The translations under genes and the position numbers were made by a program. A DNA stretch of 64,000 nucleotides from assembly GCA_018241225.1 (NCBI GenBank), contig JAFEEG010000002.1, forward strand, positions 1 to 64,000, in the 5' to 3' direction. This document shows, piece by piece, positions 19,294 to 28,239 of this stretch. This stretch comes from Pseudomonadota bacterium. Its GTDB lineage: Bacteria; Pseudomonadota; Gammaproteobacteria; Burkholderiales; Burkholderiaceae_C. The stretch's first letter is position 1, and every line of letters begins with the position of its first letter. Under the pieces are notes generated by a model. It had not been told where the DNA came from, ran no database searches, and saw only the letters and a list, made by a program, of their open reading frames with translations.

Positions 19294-19320
19294 AAAGGCA
19301 GCGTTTAGCTGCCTTTCTTA
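19294..19320 (+). terminator. Rho-independent terminator after the Bug gene
   Basis: A-run, GGCAGC, loop GTTTA, GCTGCC, then TTTCTTA. The stem is preceded by A residues and followed by T residues, so it could work on both strands. Confidence 0.88.
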
Positions 19321-19714
19321 TTTACCGACCAACGGCTGCTCGCAATGATGCGTGCAGTCCTCAACTCTAATTCTGAATGCAACATCTTCGGAAATAGTTT
19401 TCCTCTCAATCCGGTTTATTTCCTATAGATTATGAGAATCGCCCCAAACCCCTGACCAAGGGTGTCGCCTCTCTGGTACAGGCCGTGTTTTCCCGAGGGG
19501 CCAGCATGGTTTTTCGACAGCCGCCGCACAGGTCTTCGCGATCTATCGATATTCCTGTCATCTCGTGCAAATGTTGTTGCGTTCAGTGGGAACTTATGCG
19601 CTCAAACCGCGTTCTTAATTCGAAAAAGAATTCCACGATTTGGTTTTGTTGATTACGATGCACAGCAGGAATGGGCCTTAATGAGGGATTTTCCGAAGGG
19701 CATGCAAACGGCGC
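19321..19714. other. AT-rich non-coding stretch upstream of prkA
   Basis: About 390 bp with GC content clearly below its surroundings; 19381-19440 is only about one third G+C by eye. No coding region with normal codon use is seen; an open frame at 19462-19782 has no recognisable features. It contains a small AATTC/GAATT inverted repeat near 19617-19632. It most likely serves as an upstream activating or bending region for the prkA operon, but binding sites could not be identified. Confidence 0.5.
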
Positions 19715-19732
19715 TGAGCACATTTCTTGCGG
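19715..19732 (+). promoter_or_regulatory. Possible sigma-54 promoter for prkA operon
   Basis: GAGCACA-tttc-TTGCG resembles the -24/-12 consensus TGGCACG-N4-TTGCW with the required 10 bp between the -24 dinucleotide and GC at 19729-19730, but the -24 GG is AG here. The inferred start near 19742 lies about 60 bp before the prkA ATG. The E. coli orthologue yeaG is sigma-54 dependent, which supports the reading. Confidence 0.45.
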
Positions 19733-19802
19733 ATGCATCGGCAGCGTGCAGCACGGAGGTCCCGGGCAGCGCCCACCCTTGATCGTCGTTGGAGGTGTGA
19801 AC

Positions 19803-21725
19803 ATGGATGTCATCAGCAACTTCGCGGCCCGTTACGAGCGGACTCGGGAAGAGGTTCTTTCACTCCAGGAATACCTGGAAGTCTGCAAGCGAGACCCCAG
19901 CGCCTACGCGACTGCGGCCGAGCGAATGCTGCAGGCCATCGGCGAGCCGGAACTGGTCGATACGCGCAACGACCCGCGCCTGTCGCGCATCTTCTCGAAC
20001 AAGGTCATCAAGCTCTACCCGGCGTTCAAGGAGTTCTATGGCATGGAGGACGCCATCGAGCAGGTGGTTTCCTACTTCCGCCACGCCGCGCAGGGGCTGG
20101 AAGAGAAAAAGCAGATCCTCTATCTGCTGGGCCCCGTGGGCGGCGGCAAGAGCTCCATCGCCGAGCGGCTCAAGCAACTCATGGAGCACGTGCCCTTCTA
20201 TTCGCTGAAGGATTCGCCGGTGAACGAATCGCCCCTGGGCTTGTTCAACACCGACGAAGATGGCGAGATCCTCGAGAAGGAATACGGCATTCCGCGCCGC
20301 TACCTGCAGCGCATCCTCTCGCCCTGGGCCGTCAAGCGGCTGGAGGAATACGGCGGCGACATCCGCCAGTTCCAGATCGTCAAGCGCTACCCCTCGGTGC
20401 TGCGTCAAGTGGCCGTGGCCAAGACCGAGCCGGGCGACGAGAACAACCAAGACATTTCCTCGCTGGTCGGCAAGATCGACATCCGCAAGCTCGAGACCTA
20501 TGCGCAGAGCGACCCGGACGCGTATGCCTACTCCGGCGGCCTGTGCCTGGCCAACCAGGGCCTGCTCGAATTCGTGGAAATGTTCAAGGCGCCCATCAAG
20601 GTGCTGCACCCGCTGCTGACGGCCACGCAAGAGGGCAACTACAAGGGCACCGAGGGCTTCGGCGCCATTCCCTTCGACGGCATCGTGCTGGCGCACAGCA
20701 ACGAGAGCGAATGGAAGGCCTTCCGCAACAACAAGAACAACGAAGCCTTCCTGGACCGCATCTACATCGTGAAGGTGCCCTACTGCCTGCGCGTGTCCGA
20801 GGAAATCAAGATCTACGACAAGCTGGTGCGCAATTCCTCGCTGGCGCATGCGCCCTGCGCACCCGGAACCTTGCGCATGATGTCGCAGTTCGCGGTGCTC
20901 ACGCGGCTGAAGGAGCCCGAGAACTCCAGCATCTTCAGCAAGATGCTGGTGTACGACGGAGACAACCTGAAGGACACCGACCCCAAGGCCAAGTCCATCC
21001 AGGAGTACCGCGATTACGCAGGCGTGGACGAAGGCATGGCCGGCACGTCGACGCGCTTCTCGTTCAAGATCATCTCGAAGGTGTTCAACTTCGACAGCTC
21101 CGAGATCGCCGCCAACCCGGTGCACCTGATGTATGTGCTGGAGCAGCAGATCGAGCGCGAGCAGTTCCCGCCCGAGACCGAGCAGAAGTACCTCAGCTAC
21201 ATCAAGGAGCTGATCGCGCCGCGCTATGCCGAGTTCATCGGCAAGGAGATCCAGACCGCGTACCTGGAAAGCTACTCCGAGTACGGCCAGAACATCTTCG
21301 ACCGCTACGTGACCTACGCCGACTACTGGATCCAGGACCAGGAGTACCGCGACCCCGACACGGGCGAGGTGTTCGACCGTGGCTCGCTCAACACCGAGCT
21401 GGAAAAGATCGAGAAGCCCGCGGGAATCAGCAACCCCAAGGACTTCCGCAACGAGATCGTCAACTTCGTGCTGCGGGCGCGCGCCGGCAATGCGGGCAAG
21501 AACCCGCTGTGGACCAGCTACGAGAAGCTGCGCACCGTGATCGAGAAGAAGATGTTCTCCAACACCGAAGAGCTGCTGCCGGTGATCAGCTTCAACGCCA
21601 AGAGCAGCGCCGACGAGATGAAGAAGCACGAAGACTTCGTCAACCGCATGGTCAAGAAAGGCTATACGGCCAAGCAGGTTCGCCTGCTGTGCGAGTGGTA
21701 CCTGCGCGTTCGCAAGAGTTCATGA
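19803..21725 (+). CDS. prkA: PrkA-type serine protein kinase
   Basis: The protein has 640 residues, the usual length of PrkA/YeaG. It begins MDVISNFAARYERTREEVLSLQEYL, carries a Walker A motif GPVGGGKSS at about 110-118 within the AAA+ PrkA domain, and has a C-terminal kinase-like domain. PrkA proteins act in starvation and stress responses. The ATG at 19803 is preferred over earlier in-frame starts because of the GGAGGTG ribosome-binding site and the family-typical N-terminus. It heads the conserved prkA-yeaH-spoVR operon, with yeaH following after 56 bp. Confidence 0.95.
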   Translation: MDVISNFAARYERTREEVLSLQEYLEVCKRDPSAYATAAERMLQAIGEPELVDTRNDPRLSRIFSNKVIKLYPAFKEFYGMEDAIEQVVSYFRHAAQGLEEKKQILYLLGPVGGGKSSIAERLKQLMEHVPFYSLKDSPVNESPLGLFNTDEDGEILEKEYGIPRRYLQRILSPWAVKRLEEYGGDIRQFQIVKRYPSVLRQVAVAKTEPGDENNQDISSLVGKIDIRKLETYAQSDPDAYAYSGGLCLANQGLLEFVEMFKAPIKVLHPLLTATQEGNYKGTEGFGAIPFDGIVLAHSNESEWKAFRNNKNNEAFLDRIYIVKVPYCLRVSEEIKIYDKLVRNSSLAHAPCAPGTLRMMSQFAVLTRLKEPENSSIFSKMLVYDGDNLKDTDPKAKSIQEYRDYAGVDEGMAGTSTRFSFKIISKVFNFDSSEIAANPVHLMYVLEQQIEREQFPPETEQKYLSYIKELIAPRYAEFIGKEIQTAYLESYSEYGQNIFDRYVTYADYWIQDQEYRDPDTGEVFDRGSLNTELEKIEKPAGISNPKDFRNEIVNFVLRARAGNAGKNPLWTSYEKLRTVIEKKMFSNTEELLPVISFNAKSSADEMKKHEDFVNRMVKKGYTAKQVRLLCEWYLRVRKSS

Positions 21726-21781
21726 AGAATGAGGGGGTAGCGCCGCACGCGCGGGCGCTGCCCACTTGAGGAGAACGATCC

Positions 21782-23074
21782 TTGTCCGTGCTGCAGCAGA
21801 TCATCGATCGCCGGTTGTCCGGAAAGAACAAGTCCATCGGCAATCGGGAGCGATTCCTGCGCCGATACCGCGAGCAGATCGGCGAAGCGGTGAAACGCGC
21901 TGTCAGCGGACGAGGCATTCGTGACCTGGAACAGGGCGAAGACGTCACGCTGCCCCGCCACGACGTGTCCGAGCCGGTGTTCGGCCACGGCGAAGGCGGC
22001 AACCGCGAATACGTCCACCCCGGCAATCGCGAGTACGTCAAGGGTGACCGCATCGAGCGGCCGCAAGGCGGCGGCGGCAGTGGCAGCGGCTCGCAGGCTT
22101 CCGACAGCGGCGAAGGCGAAGACGATTTCGTCTTTCGACTGACCAAGGAAGAGTTCATGCGGGTGTTCTTCGAGGACCTGGCGCTGCCCCACCTCATCCG
22201 CACCCAGCTGGCCGAAGTGCCCGAGTGGAAGAGCCACCGCGCCGGCTTCGTCACCGATGGCATGCCCAGCAACCTGCACGTGGTGCGCTCGATGCGCGGG
22301 GCACTGTCGCGCCGCATTGCGCTGGGCGGCGAGCCGCGGCGCGAGCTTCGGCTGCTCGAAGAGCATCTTCTCAAGCTCAAGCGCAACCCGCGCGCCGAAG
22401 AAGACGAGCTGATCATTCGCGAGATCAAGGAGACCGAGCTCAAGATCGAGGAGATGAAGAAGAATGCCAAGCGCATTCCCTTCCTCGACCCGATCGATCT
22501 GCGCTACCGCAACCGGGTGCGCGTTCCGGTGCCTTCGGCCAAGGCCGTCATGTTCTGCCTGATGGACGTCTCGGGCTCGATGGACGAAGCGCGCAAGGAC
22601 ATGTCCAAGCGCTTCTTCATGCTGCTGTACCTGTTTCTCACTCGGCACTACGACAAGATCGAGCTGGTGTTCATCCGCCACCACACGCAGGCCACCGAAG
22701 TGACCGAAGACGAGTTCTTCCACACCACCGAAACCGGCGGCACGGTGGTGAGCAGCGCGCTCAAGCTCATGCACGAGATCGTGCGGGCGCGCTACCCGAG
22801 CAACGAGTGGAACATCTATGGTGCCCAGGCCAGCGACGGCGACAACTGGCACCAGGACAGCGGCCAGTGCCGCAAGATCCTCGACGAGCAGCTGCTGCCG
22901 CTGGTGCGCTACTACGCTTACGTGCAGGTGGCGGACGCCGAGCAGAACCTGTGGGAAGAATATGCGCAGCTGGCCGAGGCGCATCCCAACTTCGCCATGC
23001 GCAAGGTCTCGGACGCGGCGGACATCTACCCCGTGTTCCGCGAGCTGTTCAAGAAGGAGGGAACGCCAACATGA
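21782..23074 (+). CDS. yeaH: YeaH/YhbH-family protein (DUF444)
   Basis: This 430-residue protein starts SVLQQIIDRRLSGKNKSIGNRERFLRRYR, has a Gly/Ser-rich low-complexity linker (QGGGGSGSGSQASDSGEGE), and ends in a von Willebrand A-like region with MFCLMDVSGSMDEARKDMSKRFF (MIDAS-type DxSxS) and TGGTVVSSALKLMHEIV. The start is TTG behind GAGGAGAA. YeaH genes almost always sit between prkA and spoVR; the protein is thought to be a partner of the kinase in stress adaptation. Its stop overlaps the spoVR start by ATGA. Confidence 0.95.
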   Translation: MSVLQQIIDRRLSGKNKSIGNRERFLRRYREQIGEAVKRAVSGRGIRDLEQGEDVTLPRHDVSEPVFGHGEGGNREYVHPGNREYVKGDRIERPQGGGGSGSGSQASDSGEGEDDFVFRLTKEEFMRVFFEDLALPHLIRTQLAEVPEWKSHRAGFVTDGMPSNLHVVRSMRGALSRRIALGGEPRRELRLLEEHLLKLKRNPRAEEDELIIREIKETELKIEEMKKNAKRIPFLDPIDLRYRNRVRVPVPSAKAVMFCLMDVSGSMDEARKDMSKRFFMLLYLFLTRHYDKIELVFIRHHTQATEVTEDEFFHTTETGGTVVSSALKLMHEIVRARYPSNEWNIYGAQASDGDNWHQDSGQCRKILDEQLLPLVRYYAYVQVADAEQNLWEEYAQLAEAHPNFAMRKVSDAADIYPVFRELFKKEGTPT

Positions 23075-24609
23075 GCAGTGACAACGATTCGGTCGTCGCC
23101 CGGCCCAAGGCACGCGAGCCGCTGCCCAGCCCCTCGGACTGGACCTTCGAGCTCATCGAGCAGTACCACGGCGAAATCGCCCGGGTGGCGCGCGGCTACA
23201 AGCTCGACACCTACGCCAACCAGCTGGAGATCATCACCGCCGAGCAGATGATGGATGCCTACGCCTCGGTGGGCATGCCGGTCATCTACCGCCACTGGTC
23301 GTACGGCAAGCAGTTCATCGCCACCGAGAAGAACTACCGGCGCGGGCACATGGGGCTGGCCTACGAGATCGTCATCAACTCCGACCCCTGCATTGCCTAC
23401 CTGATGGAAGAGAACACCATGGCCATGCAGGCCCTGGTGATTGCCCATGCGGCCTACGGCCACAACAGCTTCTTCAAGGGCAACTACCTTTTCAAGATGT
23501 GGACCGACGCCTCGTCCATCATCGATTACCTGGTGTATGCCCGCAACTACATCGCCGAGTGCGAGGAAAAGCATGGCCTGGCGGCGGTGGAAGACCTGCT
23601 CGACTCGTGCCACGCGCTGATGAACCACGGCGTGGACCGCTACCGCCGGCCGCAGAAACTCTCGCTGGCGCAGGAACATGCGCGCCGCGAAGAGCGCGAG
23701 CACTACCTGCAGCAGCAGGTCAACGACCTGTGGCGCACGCTGCCGCGCAAGTCCGGCAGCGACGCGGCCGAGGAAACTTCGCGCCGCTTTCCAGCCGAGC
23801 CGCAGGAAAACCTGCTGTACTTCATCGAGAAGAACGCGCCCTTGCTCGAGCCGTGGCAGCGCGAGGTGGTGCGCATCGTGCGTAAGGTGGCGCAGTATTT
23901 CTACCCGCAGCGCCAGACGCAGGTAATGAACGAGGGCTGGGCCACCTTCTGGCACTACACGCTGCTCAACACCATGTATGACGAAGGCCTGCTGGCCGAC
24001 GGCTTCATGATGGAATGGCTGCAGTCGCACACCAACGTGGTGTTCCAGCCGCCCGTGGGGCACAGGGCCTACAGCGGCATCAACCCGTATGCGCTGGGCT
24101 TTTCGATGTACACCGACCTGCGGCGCATCTGCGAGAAGCCCACCGACGAGGACAAGCGCTGGTTCCCGGACCTGGCCGGCAGCGACTGGCTGACGACGCT
24201 GGACTACGCCATGCGCAACTTCAAGGACGAGAGCTTCATCGGTCAGTTCCTCTCGCCCAAGCTGATGCGCGACTTCCGCTTCTTCGCGGTGGCCGACATC
24301 GAGGACGAGCCCGAACTGGAAGTCTCGGCCATTCACGACGACAGCGGCTACCGGGCGTTGCGCGAATCGCTTTCGCGCCAGTACGACCTGAACCACCGCG
24401 AGCCCAACATCCAGGTCTGGAGCGTGAACCTGCGCGGCGACCGCTCGCTCACGCTGCGCCACACGCAGCACAACGACCGGCCCCTCAACAAGGAGGCCAA
24501 CGAGGTGATCAAGCACGTGGCGCGCCTGTGGGGCTTCGACGTCGTGCTCGAAAGCGTGGACAGCCGCGGCCACGTCACCCGCTACAAGGCCGCGGCCCCG
24601 CAGGGCTGA
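23071..24609 (+). CDS. spoVR: SpoVR-family protein
   Basis: This 512-residue SpoVR/YcgB protein shows WTFELIEQYHGEIARVARGYKLDTY, the PVIYRHWSYGKQF segment, AHAAYGHNSFFKGNYLF, MNEGWATFWHYTLLNTMYDEG and the C-terminal HDDSGYRALRESLSRQYDLN. The His-rich segments suggest a metal site, though the biochemical activity is unknown. In spore formers it affects the cortex; in Proteobacteria it goes with prkA and yeaH in stationary-phase or nitrogen-starvation regulons. AAGGAGGG precedes its ATG, which overlaps the yeaH stop. Confidence 0.95.
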   Translation: MSSDNDSVVARPKAREPLPSPSDWTFELIEQYHGEIARVARGYKLDTYANQLEIITAEQMMDAYASVGMPVIYRHWSYGKQFIATEKNYRRGHMGLAYEIVINSDPCIAYLMEENTMAMQALVIAHAAYGHNSFFKGNYLFKMWTDASSIIDYLVYARNYIAECEEKHGLAAVEDLLDSCHALMNHGVDRYRRPQKLSLAQEHARREEREHYLQQQVNDLWRTLPRKSGSDAAEETSRRFPAEPQENLLYFIEKNAPLLEPWQREVVRIVRKVAQYFYPQRQTQVMNEGWATFWHYTLLNTMYDEGLLADGFMMEWLQSHTNVVFQPPVGHRAYSGINPYALGFSMYTDLRRICEKPTDEDKRWFPDLAGSDWLTTLDYAMRNFKDESFIGQFLSPKLMRDFRFFAVADIEDEPELEVSAIHDDSGYRALRESLSRQYDLNHREPNIQVWSVNLRGDRSLTLRHTQHNDRPLNKEANEVIKHVARLWGFDVVLESVDSRGHVTRYKAAAPQG

Positions 24610-24631
24610 AGCCTCATCAAGCCGGCAAGAC

Positions 24632-25081
24632 TCAGCTGCTGACGCGCACCAGCGCCTCGATGGCCAGCGCGTAGCCCTTCACGCCCAGGCCGACGATGAT
24701 GCCGCGCGCGGCCGGCGAGATGTACGAGTGGTGGCGGAACTCCTCGCGCGCATGCACGTTGGAGATGTGCAGCTCGATGAGCGGGACGCTCGCGCCCTTG
24801 ATCGCGTCGTGCAGCGCAATCGAGGTGTGGGTGTAGGCGCCGGGGTTCATCACCACGCCCAGCATGCGGCCCGCGGCAATCTCGCGGCCTGCCTCGTGGA
24901 TCCAGTCGATGAGCTGGCCCTCGTGGTTCGACTGCCGGCAGTCCACCTCCACGCCCAGGCTCTTGCCCGTTTCCTTGCAAAGTTGCTCCACGTCGGCCAG
25001 GGTTTCGTGGCCGTAGGTGGCGGGCTCGCGGGTGCCGAGCAGGTTGAGGTTGGGGCCGTTGAGGACGAGGATCTTTTTCAT
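24632..25081 (-). CDS. aroQ: Type II 3-dehydroquinate dehydratase
   Basis: AroQ converts 3-dehydroquinate to 3-dehydroshikimate in the shikimate pathway. The 149-residue protein begins [20 protein letters not shown], with the catalytic Tyr at 23 (TYGHET), the flexible-loop Arg at 18, [33 protein letters not shown] and the catalytic-His region [17 protein letters not shown]. An upstream in-frame start would add about 28 unrelated residues, so the ATG at 25081 is chosen. It is convergent with spoVR and 157 bp from the divergent frmA gene. Confidence 0.97.
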   Translation of the reverse strand: MKKILVLNGPNLNLLGTREPATYGHETLADVEQLCKETGKSLGVEVDCRQSNHEGQLIDWIHEAGREIAAGRMLGVVMNPGAYTHTSIALHDAIKGASVPLIELHISNVHAREEFRHHSYISPAARGIIVGLGVKGYALAIEALVRVSS

Positions 25082-25238
25082 GATGCGGTTCGGGGTGCGG
25101 GGAGTGGGACCAGTACTGTAGCCGCGCGGCGAAGCCGCAAATACCTGCCGAAGCCCCTGGACCATTGCGCACCGTCACGATGGCAAACAGGTGCGCGCCG
25201 TATAGTGCGCGCCACACTAATCAACGATTGAGCCCGAC

Positions 25239-26345
<1,107 letters not shown>

Positions 26346-26361
26346 AAGCAGCGGCGCAGCC

Positions 26362-27264
26362 ATGCAAGCCACGCACAGCGTCCGGGCCGGCGTGCTCGAG
26401 GTGGCCTACCACGAGGCGGGCCCGGCCGATGGACCGCCGGTGGTGCTGGTGCATGGCTTTCCCTACGACATCCACGCCTATGCCGAAGTGGCGCCGCTGC
26501 TGGCGGCGCGCGGCTGCCGAGTCATCGTGCCGTACATGCGCGGCTACGGCGGCACGCGCTTCCTGGATGCGGCCACGCCCCGCTCGGGCGAGCAGGCGGC
26601 CTTCGGTGCCGACCTGCTGGCCTTGCTCGATGCGCTGGCCATTCCGCGCGCCGTGCTCGCCGGCTACGACTGGGGCGGGCGTGCCTGCTGCGTGGTGGCT
26701 GCGCTGTGGCCGCAGCGTTGTGCCGGGCTGGTGTCACTGAACAGCTACAACATCCAGAACATCGCGCGAGCCATGGTGCCCGACACGCCGCAGAACGAGC
26801 ACAGCCTCTGGTACCAGTACTACTTCCACAGCGAGCGTGGCCGCGCAGGCCTCGAGAACGACCGGCGTGGCATCGCCCGGCTGTTGTGGCGCACCTGGTC
26901 GCCCACCTGGCGGTTCGACGATGCCGCCTTCGAACGCAGCGCCGCCGCGTTCGACCACCCGGACTTCGTGGACGTGGTGATCCATTCCTACCGGCATCGC
27001 TTCGGCCTGGTGCCGGGCGATCCGGCCTATGCGGACATCGAGGCCCGACTGGCACGCCAGCCCACCATTGGCGCACCCAGCATCACTTTCGACGGCGAGG
27101 ACGACGGCGTGCGCCCACCGGCGGATGCCGCCCAGCACGCCAGCCGATTCACCGGCCCGCGCTCGCACCGCATCGTGCCCGGCGCCGGCCACAACCTGCC
27201 GCAGGAAAAGCCGCAGCTCTTTGCCGATGCGGTGATGGAGCTGGTGGCCCATCGAATTTCATGA
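26362..27264 (+). CDS. Alpha/beta-fold hydrolase
   Basis: This 300-residue enzyme of the epoxide hydrolase/haloalkane dehalogenase-like branch has VVLVHGFPYDIHAY (HG oxyanion motif), a nucleophile elbow AGYDWGG with Asp as nucleophile candidate, an Asp in GEDDGVRPP and the catalytic His in VPGAGHNLPQEKP. An Asp nucleophile would favour epoxide or haloalkane hydrolysis over esterase activity. It is inserted between frmA and fghA and overlaps fghA by ATGA, so it is cotranscribed with formaldehyde detoxification. The relevant substrate is unknown. Confidence 0.85.
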   Translation: MQATHSVRAGVLEVAYHEAGPADGPPVVLVHGFPYDIHAYAEVAPLLAARGCRVIVPYMRGYGGTRFLDAATPRSGEQAAFGADLLALLDALAIPRAVLAGYDWGGRACCVVAALWPQRCAGLVSLNSYNIQNIARAMVPDTPQNEHSLWYQYYFHSERGRAGLENDRRGIARLLWRTWSPTWRFDDAAFERSAAAFDHPDFVDVVIHSYRHRFGLVPGDPAYADIEARLARQPTIGAPSITFDGEDDGVRPPADAAQHASRFTGPRSHRIVPGAGHNLPQEKPQLFADAVMELVAHRIS

Positions 27265-28157
27265 CGCTCCAGAACCTCAAGACCCTGTCTTCCCACCGCT
27301 GCTTCGGCGGCACGGTGAGCTTTCTCGAACACGACTCGCGCGAAATCGGCCTGCCGATGCGCTTCTCGGTCTTCATGCCGCCCCAGGCCCAAGGCGGGCA
27401 GCGCGTGCCCGCCCTGCTCTACCTCGCGGGGCTGACCTGTACCGAAGAGACCTTCATGATCAAGGCCGGTGCGCAGCGGCTGGCCGCCGAACTCGGCCTG
27501 GCCCTGATCGCGCCGGACACCAGCCCCCGCGGCAGCGCTGCCCAGAACGTGCCGGGCGCCACGGCAAGCTGGGATTTCGGCATCGGCGCCGGCTTCTACC
27601 TGGACGCGACACAGGCGCCCTGGTCCACCCATTGGCGCATGGAAAGCTGGCTCATGGCCGAGCTCCTGCCCGGCCTGCCCGAGCACCTTGCACTGGACGC
27701 CTCGCGCATGGGCATCTTCGGCCACTCGATGGGCGGGCACGGCGCGCTGACGCTGGCGCTGCGGCATCCGGGGCGCTTCCGTTCGCTCTCTGCCTTCGCG
27801 CCGATCTGCGCGCCCACCGAGTGTCCCTGGGGCGTCAAGGCCTTCAGCGGTTACCTGGGCGAGGACCGGGGCAGCTGGCTGGCGCACGATGCCAGTGCAC
27901 TGATGCGGTCGCAGGCTGCGGCGCCCTATCCCGACGGCATCCTTGTCGACCAGGGCCTTGCCGACTCGTTCCTGGCCGAGCAACTGCATCCGGACAAGCT
28001 GGAAGCCGCCTGCCGCGCGGTGGGCCAGCCGCTCACCTTGCGCCGGCACGCCGACTACGACCATGGCTACTACTTCATCCAGAGCATGATGGCCGAGCAC
28101 CTCGGCCATCACGCCCGCGCGCTGGATTGCGGGATTCCCCTGCCCCATTGCCTATAA
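27261..28157 (+). CDS. fghA: S-formylglutathione hydrolase
   Basis: The enzyme hydrolyses S-formylglutathione to formate and glutathione. The 298-residue esterase D family protein contains RFSVFMPPQA, LAGLTCTEETFMIKAGAQRLAAELGLALIAPDTSPRG, the nucleophile motif GHSMGGHGAL (Ser156) and the catalytic His in RHADYDHGYYFI. It pairs functionally with frmA two genes upstream. The start codon overlaps the stop of the preceding hydrolase (ATGA), implying translational coupling. Confidence 0.95.
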   Translation: MTLQNLKTLSSHRCFGGTVSFLEHDSREIGLPMRFSVFMPPQAQGGQRVPALLYLAGLTCTEETFMIKAGAQRLAAELGLALIAPDTSPRGSAAQNVPGATASWDFGIGAGFYLDATQAPWSTHWRMESWLMAELLPGLPEHLALDASRMGIFGHSMGGHGALTLALRHPGRFRSLSAFAPICAPTECPWGVKAFSGYLGEDRGSWLAHDASALMRSQAAAPYPDGILVDQGLADSFLAEQLHPDKLEAACRAVGQPLTLRRHADYDHGYYFIQSMMAEHLGHHARALDCGIPLPHCL

Positions 28158-28206
28158 AGAAAAGTAAAGCATTCGGCGGCACCAAGCTTGCTTGCCCATC
28201 TCTACC

Positions 28207-28212
28207 TATGAT
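28207..28212 (+). promoter_or_regulatory. Putative -10 box (TATGAT) for the RND operon
   Basis: TATGAT lies 28 bp before the GTG start at 28240, in the 82-bp gap after fghA. No good -35 hexamer was found at the right spacing, so this is tentative. Confidence 0.35.
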
Positions 28213-28239
28213 GGCGCGCTCACCCGAAGGTAACTTTTC

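Noticed and set aside
19462..19782. A 106-residue open frame upstream of prkA
   Set aside because: It lies in an AT-rich stretch with unusual codon use, has no ribosome-binding site or known motif, and covers the likely prkA promoter.
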